Origin: an uncultured Bacilli bacterium
GTDB taxonomy: Bacteria; Bacillota_I; Bacilli_A; RF39; UBA660
Assembly (NCBI GenBank): GCA_947625315.1
Contig: CANQOE010000021.1
Location: 1-11,300 of the forward strand
Direction: 5' to 3'
DNA length: 11,300 bases
How positions within the stretch are numbered: position 1 is the first letter of the stretch; each line of letters opens with the position of its first letter. The position numbers were made by a program, and so were the translations under genes. Below the pieces are notes generated by a model. It was not told the DNA's origin. It did not search any database and saw only the letters and a list, made by a program, of their open reading frames with translations. Positions 6,528-11,300 of the stretch are shown here, piece by piece.

Positions 6528-7307
6528 TTTCTCATTTATTTTTTGAGGAAAATTGTAATGGGCTAATCTTAAACATTTTATTTTTTTAGTTTCTATTTTA
6601 GTTACAATATTGTTAATATGTGAATATAATTTGTTTTCTCCATCAATAGTTATAATTAAATCTTGATTTTCTTCTGGTATTATAGTAATTTGCTTTTTAT
6701 TGGGAATAATTATTGAGTTAGGTAAAGTTTTATAAATTTTAGAATTAAGTGGGGCAATAGGTGTAATTTGAAGAGAAGAAAAAGTATTGTAGACAATACT
6801 ACCTCCATAACTTAAATTATGAGCTGTAGAACCACTGGAGGTTGCTATTAAAAGACCATCACCACAAAAACTTTCGAGAAAATTATTATCAATATTAATA
6901 GTCGTTTTTAAAAGCTTTAAGTTTTGAGGTCTGATAATAATTTCATTTAATGAATAAAAGTTGGCAGAATCATGATTGTAATTAATAATTGTTTCTTGAA
7001 TTCCTATTTCTTCTATTTGATATTTATTATGTTTTAGTTCTAATATAAAATCATCTAATTCTTTTAGTTTTACTTCTTGTAAAAAGCCTAAAGAACCACA
7101 GTTAATACCAATAAAATAAATATTACTATTAAAATTAGTTTCTTTAACCATACGCAAGAAGGCTCCATCTCCCCCAATAGCAATAGCTAAATCATAATTA
7201 TTATTGCTAATTTTAAAACCATTAGCTTTTAATTTAAAAGTAATTTCTTGAGCAGTCTTTAAAGAAATTGCATTATTATTTATAAATAGTTTAATTTTTT
7301 TAATCAT
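6513..7307 (-). CDS. nadK: NAD kinase
   Basis: Phosphorylates NAD to NADP with ATP or polyphosphate; cytoplasmic. 264 aa, usual for the short bacterial/Bacillus-type enzyme. Visible motifs: GGDGA at 45-49 (the family GGDGT, with Ala for Thr), GINCGSLGFL at 67-76 corresponding to the family GxNxGxLGFL, the Asn121-Glu122 pair that contacts the ribose, and DGLLIATSSGSTAH at 150-163, the conserved substrate-binding glycine-rich loop. It starts 1 nt after the pncC stop; its AAAGGAT ribosome binding site lies in the end of pncC, so the two are almost certainly translated as a pair. It supplies the last step of the locus, NAD to NADP. Confidence 0.93.
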   Translation of the reverse strand: MIKKIKLFINNNAISLKTAQEITFKLKANGFKISNNNYDLAIAIGGDGAFLRMVKETNFNSNIYFIGINCGSLGFLQEVKLKELDDFILELKHNKYQIEEIGIQETIINYNHDSANFYSLNEIIIRPQNLKLLKTTINIDNNFLESFCGDGLLIATSSGSTAHNLSYGGSIVYNTFSSLQITPIAPLNSKIYKTLPNSIIIPNKKQITIIPEENQDLIITIDGENKLYSHINNIVTKIETKKIKCLRLAHYNFPQKINEKLLIN

Positions 7308-7308
7308 A

Positions 7309-7794
7309 TTAATCCTTTAAATTAATTATTGATAAAAGTTCTTTAGCTATTTTTTCAATTACTTCAACTTTATTTTCTTGGCGTGTTTTTTTAGTTACTT
7401 CAATTTTTAGATTATGATATATATTTTTATCTTTATCGTATATACTTATGTAAACAATATTGTCTGCTCCTTGTAAATTATACTTATCAATTCTATTTAA
7501 TTTTCCAGTTATACCTATTCCATAATTAGAATTAGCAAATTTTGAAATGTTTAAAGCCATTTCTTGAGCAGTTTCAAAGCTATAAACACTATATTCAGCA
7601 ATAATTTGAGGATTAACACCCATTTTTATTTTAAATTCATTAGAATAAGTTATAGCACTAAATTTTAATATTTCACTAGCACCTTCAATATTGGTAATAT
7701 TATTTACTAAGGCTCCTCCAGTACAAGATTCCATTGTAGCTATAGTTTTATTTTTCTTAGTTAATATTTCAATTATTTGTTTTAATTCTTCCAT
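7309..7794 (-). CDS. pncC: CinA-type nicotinamide-nucleotide amidase PncC
   Basis: Stand-alone CinA C-terminal domain, 161 aa, which deamidates NMN to NaMN and ammonia, recycling the NMN left by NAD-dependent DNA ligase. The active-site region is present: ESCTGG at 22-27 (Ser23 the likely nucleophile), the TYSNEFK stretch at 49-55 and the Ser72-x-Glu74-x-Ala76 region. Two departures from the textbook family: Met21 replaces the Ala of AESCTGG, and the usual TGIAGPxGG loop reads TGKLNR (96-101), as in what I believe is a divergent Firmicutes subgroup. It lies 39 bp after nadD and 1 bp before nadK. Ribosome binding site AAAGGAG at about 7808-7802. It lacks the N-terminal molybdopterin-like domain of full-length CinA, so a competence role is unlikely. 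Confidence 0.85.
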   Translation of the reverse strand: MEELKQIIEILTKKNKTIATMESCTGGALVNNITNIEGASEILKFSAITYSNEFKIKMGVNPQIIAEYSVYSFETAQEMALNISKFANSNYGIGITGKLNRIDKYNLQGADNIVYISIYDKDKNIYHNLKIEVTKKTRQENKVEVIEKIAKELLSIINLKD

Positions 7795-7813
7795 ATATAT
7801 ACTCCTTTTCTTT

Positions 7814-7842
7814 ATTATAACATATAATTTAATTTAATTGTA
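7814..7842 (-). promoter_or_regulatory. Possible internal promoter before pncC
   Basis: In the 39-bp nadD-pncC gap the minus strand has TGTTATAAT, an extended -10 with TATAAT at 7819-7814. The -35 position at 17-bp spacing reads TACAAT, a weak match. A start near 7807 would leave almost nothing before the Shine-Dalgarno. It could let pncC and nadK be expressed independently of pncB. Confidence 0.3.
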
Positions 7843-8385
7843 GAGATTATTTTTATTAATATAATCTATTACTTGGTTATCTAAATATTGATAATTATTA
7901 GGCATATCTTCTCTTATTTTAGATGAGGATATATCTTCAGTTTTTATATCTACTATTTGGATATTATGAGGTTTAGGAAGGTTTTTTAAATATTTAGAAC
8001 AAGCAATTTTATTGCGATTAATAACGATAATTTGATATTTTAAAATATAATTTAAATTTTGCCATTTAGATAAAGTTACTAGATTATCTGCTCCAATAAT
8101 TAGATAAATTTTTGCTTTTGGATAGGTTTTATGATATTTAGCTAATATTTGATAAGTATAATCATAATTGTTATTAGTAGTATCGATAATTATATTTTTA
8201 TTTTCATAGAACTTTAACATATTAATGCGATCATTTATGTTGATTAAATTGTTTTTAGACCAATAATTTTTAGTTGGTATTACATAAATTTTATTTAGAT
8301 ATTTATTGGTTAATAAATATTGAATAATTTTTATATGTCCTTTATGGACGGGATTAAAGCTTCCGACAAATAAACCAATTTTCAT
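7834..8385 (-). CDS. nadD: Nicotinate-mononucleotide adenylyltransferase
   Basis: Joins NaMN and ATP to give nicotinate adenine dinucleotide plus pyrophosphate, the central step of NAD synthesis. 183 aa, slightly shorter than average. The nucleotidyltransferase fold shows GSFNPVHKGH at 8-17, with the H-x-G-H signature at residues 14-17, and ISSSKIR at 152-158, the family's second ATP-binding motif. IIGADNL in the middle matches the NadD dinucleotide-specific region, which separates it from phosphopantetheine adenylyltransferase. It begins 2 nt after the nadE stop with no strong Shine-Dalgarno, so translational coupling to nadE is likely. Product goes to NadE, encoded directly upstream. Confidence 0.93.
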   Translation of the reverse strand: MKIGLFVGSFNPVHKGHIKIIQYLLTNKYLNKIYVIPTKNYWSKNNLININDRINMLKFYENKNIIIDTTNNNYDYTYQILAKYHKTYPKAKIYLIIGADNLVTLSKWQNLNYILKYQIIVINRNKIACSKYLKNLPKPHNIQIVDIKTEDISSSKIREDMPNNYQYLDNQVIDYINKNNLYN

Positions 8386-8387
8386 AT

Positions 8388-9149
8388 TTAACTCTTATAA
8401 TAAGTTGGAATACTAAATTTATGGGCATTGGCTTTATGTAATTGTCTAATTTTGATGGCAACATTACTATCAACAGAATTTTCATCTTCCATAAATGAAG
8501 CAATTTCTTGATATTTTACTCCTAATTTTTCTTCATCAGTTTGATTTGATAATCCATCATCAGGAGCTTTATATAATACTTTTTGAGGCACGTTTAAATA
8601 TTCTCCTATCTTTATAACTTCTTCAACAGTAAAATCGGCAAGAGGTGAAATATCGTGAACAGAATCTCCTCCCTTGGTAAAGTAGCCTACATATAATTCA
8701 CATTTATTTGAAGTTCCTGCGACTAAATAAGTTTTTTTATTTAAAGCTGAATATAGGGCCGCTAGATAATATAAAGTAGCCATTCTTAAACGAGGTTTTA
8801 AATTAATATCACTATTTTTAGTTTGTTCGTTATTATAATCTCCTAAATTTTTTAATTCTTCTTTAAAATTATCAAAAATATTTGTTAAATTAAAATTAAT
8901 TAATTTAAAATTATAATAATCACTAATTAATTTCGCATCAGTTAAACAATCATTACTTGAGTGACATGGCAGTGTTACACCTATTACATTTTCGCTACCT
9001 AGAGCTTTAACAAATAATGCCGCGACTACAGCCGAATCTTTACCACCACTGATGCCAATAATTGCACCTCCTAAATTATTCTTTTCATAATAATCTCTAA
9101 TAAATTTTATAACTTTATTAGTTTGTTCTTCAACATTAAATTTTTTCAT
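8388..9149 (-). CDS. nadE: Ammonia-dependent NAD synthetase
   Basis: Amidates nicotinate adenine dinucleotide to NAD using ATP and free ammonia. 253 aa: only the synthetase domain, with no glutaminase (nitrilase-like) domain. The PP-loop is SGGKDS at 34-39. Further conserved blocks are KPRLRMATLYYLA, GTSNKCE (substrate-binding), GYFTKGGD, and PDDGLSNQTDEEKLG near the C-terminus, all in family order. Its start codon overlaps the stop of the upstream NUDIX gene by 3 nt in an ATGA arrangement, the classic sign of coupled translation. The Shine-Dalgarno AAAGGA lies in the end of that gene. Reliance on free ammonia fits an anaerobic, ammonia-rich habitat such as the gut, but that is inference. Confidence 0.94.
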   Translation of the reverse strand: MKKFNVEEQTNKVIKFIRDYYEKNNLGGAIIGISGGKDSAVVAALFVKALGSENVIGVTLPCHSSNDCLTDAKLISDYYNFKLINFNLTNIFDNFKEELKNLGDYNNEQTKNSDINLKPRLRMATLYYLAALYSALNKKTYLVAGTSNKCELYVGYFTKGGDSVHDISPLADFTVEEVIKIGEYLNVPQKVLYKAPDDGLSNQTDEEKLGVKYQEIASFMEDENSVDSNVAIKIRQLHKANAHKFSIPTYYKS

Positions 9150-9772
9150 TTTAATTTCCTTTCTTTAATTATTTTTTCTTTATTAGCTATATATTCTTTT
9201 AATTTAGCTAAGGCAAGTTTAGTATTACCACCTTTAATATACCCTAAACTTTCTAATTCTAAAAGTTCTTGAAGAGTAAAAGAGACATATTCGATATATT
9301 CATCTTTATCTAAATGTTGTTCAGATATTTTTTGACAATTAAGTGCTAAATAAATAGTATTTAAAGCTGCACTACATCCTTCATCTTGATAAAATTCATC
9401 TAATTTAATAAGTTTAGAAGTTGTATATCCGGTTTCTTCTTGAAGTTCTCTTAAAGCGGCCGTTTCTTCACTTTCATTTTTTTCTATATAGCCAGCTGGA
9501 AATCCGATACCTACAGTTAATTTAGTAAATACACGCGGTTCTATTACACATAGAAACTCATTATTGGAAAGCATAGGAATTACAATTATAGCACTACCAT
9601 CTAGTTTACCTTTAATTAATTGCTCACGAGTAATTATTTTATTGTTTCCTAGTAAAAAATTATAGCTTTTAAAATTTAAAAAATGTTTACTACTATTGGG
9701 ATTAGTTATTTTTTTAATAGTTTTAAAATTGGCTAATATAGATTTTAGATGTTTTAACTTTTGAGCTTCCAT
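9146..9772 (-). CDS. NUDIX hydrolase, probable ADP-ribose pyrophosphatase
   Basis: 208 aa. The NUDIX box is complete: Gly94, Glu100, Arg108-Glu109, Glu112-Glu113, Gly115, i.e. the metal-binding glutamates of GX5EX7REUXEEXG are all present, so an active Mg-dependent hydrolase is expected. The GFPAGYIE lead-in and the family's acidic residues after the box resemble ADP-ribose pyrophosphatases, which split ADP-ribose into AMP and ribose 5-phosphate. Placement between pncB and nadE supports an NAD-linked substrate. Hydrolysis of ADP-ribose would lower the likely ligand of the NrtR regulator of the same locus. Other NUDIX substrates (NADH, NaAD) cannot be excluded. The start codon overlaps the pncB stop by one base (TAATG). 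It ends in TGA, inside the nadE start overlap. Confidence 0.83.
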   Translation of the reverse strand: MEAQKLKHLKSILANFKTIKKITNPNSSKHFLNFKSYNFLLGNNKIITREQLIKGKLDGSAIIVIPMLSNNEFLCVIEPRVFTKLTVGIGFPAGYIEKNESEETAALRELQEETGYTTSKLIKLDEFYQDEGCSAALNTIYLALNCQKISEQHLDKDEYIEYVSFTLQELLELESLGYIKGGNTKLALAKLKEYIANKEKIIKERKLK

Positions 9773-11226
9773 TATTTTTTCCTTTCTAATTTATAAGTGT
9801 TTTGATTAATTACTTGAGTTATTAATTCTTTTTTTAAAGTTAAAAGCTTTTTACTTAAATCTACATAATATTCATGAGGATTTAAGTTTCTTTTAATTTC
9901 AGGATATAATGTAGCAAATTCTTGAGTACAATATTCTTGTCTAGCTTTTAAACTAGGTAAGTCATATACTAATTCCCCATTTTTAAATATACATACTTGT
10001 AAGGGACGAATATTATAATTTTGAATTTTAGTTGTTTTCCATTCTTCGTTTGGACTAATTAGGGTATATTCATCTTTAGGAATATTTTCTTCTGCTAAAG
10101 CAATTAAATCTCCTAGAGCATAATTAGTTTTTTTATCATAGAAACGATATACTTTTTTATAGCCAGGATTAATGGTTTTTAGAGCATCATTACTTACTTT
10201 TATTTTAGGAATTATTTGGCCATTTTCTTCTGTTGCTACGAGTTTATAAACTCCCCCTACTCTTTCTTTGGAAGCCGAAATATTATCCCCTACTCCTAAG
10301 GAATCAAAAATTGCTCCTTGTTCAATTAATGATTTAATTGTATTTTCATCAAGACCATTAGATAAACAAATAGTAGCATCTTTAAAACCGGCTTCATCAA
10401 GCATTTTTCTAGCTTCTTTAGACAAATAAGCTAAATCACCACTGTCGATTCTAATTCCTTTAAATTTTAAATTATGAGGAATTAAATAATCTTTAGCTAC
10501 TCTAATAGCATTGGGAATACCACTTTTTAAAGTATCAAAAGTATCTACTAAAAAAACACAATTTTGAGGGTTACTTTTGGCATAACTTAGGAAAGCTTCA
10601 TATTCATTATTAGCATCACAAATTAAACTATGTGCCATTGTTCCTAATACGGGAATGTTATATTTAAGCCCACATAATACATTACTGGTACCACTGCAAC
10701 CACCTACATAAGCATATTTAGATGCATCAATGGCTGATTCTATACCTCTAGCTCTTCGGGCTCCAAATTCCATTACTGGTACTTTGCCAGCAGCACTGGT
10801 AATTCTTTTAGCTTGAGTTGTAACCAAAGTTCCATGATTAAAGCTAGCTAAAAGAGCAGTTTCAATAATTTGAGCTTCAATTACATTAGCTTTTACGGTA
10901 ATTACTGGTTCATTAGGAAATATCGGTGTACCATCGGGAATAGCATATATATCGCCATTAAATTTTAAATTCTTTAAATATGATAGAAATTCTTCTTTAA
11001 AACAGCCTAAACTTCTTAAATAATTAATATCTTCTTCCGTTATTTTAAAATTTTTAATATAATCAATAATATTATCTACACCACCCATAATAGCATAACC
11101 ACCATTAAAAGGGTTTTGGCGATAAAAAATATCAAAGTAAACTTTTTTATTTTGTTCTTTCTTATCAAAATATGTTTGAGCCATTGTAAACTCATAAAAA
11201 TCGGTCATCATTGTTTTATTTTCCAT
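9772..11226 (-). CDS. pncB: Nicotinate phosphoribosyltransferase
   Basis: Converts nicotinate and PRPP, with ATP hydrolysis, to NaMN; the entry step of the Preiss-Handler salvage route. 484 aa, matching the longer Firmicutes-type enzyme. It opens with the family signature TDFYEFTMAQ (residues 8-17). EFGARRARG follows in the middle and GTMAHS carries the His that is phosphorylated (His199). RIDSGDL and SNGLDE form the phosphate-binding region. The C-terminal third (from about 350) is the Firmicutes-type extension. First gene of the NAD locus. The ribosome binding site GAAAGGA (about 11246-11240) is 13 nt from the ATG, longer than ideal; Met6 or Met7 are possible starts, but family alignment favours the first. 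A 7-codon frame from the ATG at 11239 overlaps the start. Its promoter lies outside the window. Confidence 0.95.
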   Translation of the reverse strand: MENKTMMTDFYEFTMAQTYFDKKEQNKKVYFDIFYRQNPFNGGYAIMGGVDNIIDYIKNFKITEEDINYLRSLGCFKEEFLSYLKNLKFNGDIYAIPDGTPIFPNEPVITVKANVIEAQIIETALLASFNHGTLVTTQAKRITSAAGKVPVMEFGARRARGIESAIDASKYAYVGGCSGTSNVLCGLKYNIPVLGTMAHSLICDANNEYEAFLSYAKSNPQNCVFLVDTFDTLKSGIPNAIRVAKDYLIPHNLKFKGIRIDSGDLAYLSKEARKMLDEAGFKDATICLSNGLDENTIKSLIEQGAIFDSLGVGDNISASKERVGGVYKLVATEENGQIIPKIKVSNDALKTINPGYKKVYRFYDKKTNYALGDLIALAEENIPKDEYTLISPNEEWKTTKIQNYNIRPLQVCIFKNGELVYDLPSLKARQEYCTQEFATLYPEIKRNLNPHEYYVDLSKKLLTLKKELITQVINQNTYKLERKK

Positions 11227-11252
11227 AATTAACTAACATTCCTTTCTATTGT

Positions 11253-11272
11253 CCTTTCAGTCCTCTGAAAGG
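11253..11272 (-). promoter_or_regulatory. Perfect 8-bp hairpin in the pncB leader
   Basis: CCTTTCAG (11253-11260) and CTGAAAGG (11265-11272) pair perfectly across a 4-nt loop, ending 26 bp upstream of the pncB ATG. Neither strand has a T run after the stem, so it is not a normal terminator. The GAAAGGA of the stem repeats in the real Shine-Dalgarno 7 nt further on. Possibilities are an RNA switch element, a regulator site (the stem is also a palindrome in DNA) or an mRNA stabiliser. The window ends too soon to decide. Confidence 0.45.
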
Positions 11273-11300
11273 CACAAATTGAATTGAAAAAAATTTATTA

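Overview
The window is an AT-rich bacterial segment (roughly a quarter to 30% G+C by eye) with tightly packed genes, strong Shine-Dalgarno sites and sigma-A type promoters. This points to a low-GC Firmicutes/Bacilli-related lineage, possibly one of the uncultured gut groups close to Erysipelotrichales or the Tenericutes; that placement is inference. Tryptophan is written TGG throughout, and one gene ends in TGA inside an ATGA start/stop overlap, so the standard genetic code fits better than the Mycoplasma code.

Left part, + strand (1-5647). mnmA (tRNA 2-thiouridylase) has a near-consensus extended promoter that leaves almost no 5' leader. It is followed by an unrecognised protein with an N-terminal helix-turn-helix, which has its own consensus promoter overlapped by an inverted repeat. 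A terminator-like hairpin then separates it from copA, a P1B-type copper ATPase that ends at a clear intrinsic terminator. About 540 bases without a convincing gene follow. They are rich in AT palindromes and hold one striking 9-bp G/C-rich inverted repeat whose arms are 198 bp apart, which could be the closing stem of a minus-strand RNA. Then comes a ZIP-family metal-ion transporter (ZupT-like).

Right part, - strand (5651-11226). A seven-gene NAD(P) salvage locus reads right to left: pncB, an ADP-ribose-type NUDIX hydrolase, nadE, nadD, pncC, nadK, nrtR. The first four genes are overlapping or nearly so, a 39-bp gap precedes pncC, and a 34-bp gap precedes nrtR. Together they take nicotinate to NaMN (PncB), NaAD (NadD), NAD (NadE, ammonia-dependent) and NADP (NadK). 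PncC returns NMN to NaMN. NrtR is a NUDIX-fold regulator with a degenerate catalytic box and a C-terminal winged helix, so it is the likely ADP-ribose-sensing repressor. The intact NUDIX enzyme may set the level of that ligand. A perfect 14-bp palindrome overlaps the -10 element of nrtR and is the best operator candidate. No de novo genes (nadA/B/C) and no nicotinamidase are seen here.

No mobile element, CRISPR array, tRNA or rRNA was found. I see no clearly new defence or metabolic system. The items most worth a second look are the NAD regulatory circuit, the helix-turn-helix/copA attenuator arrangement and the structured 4.43-4.66 kb intergenic region.
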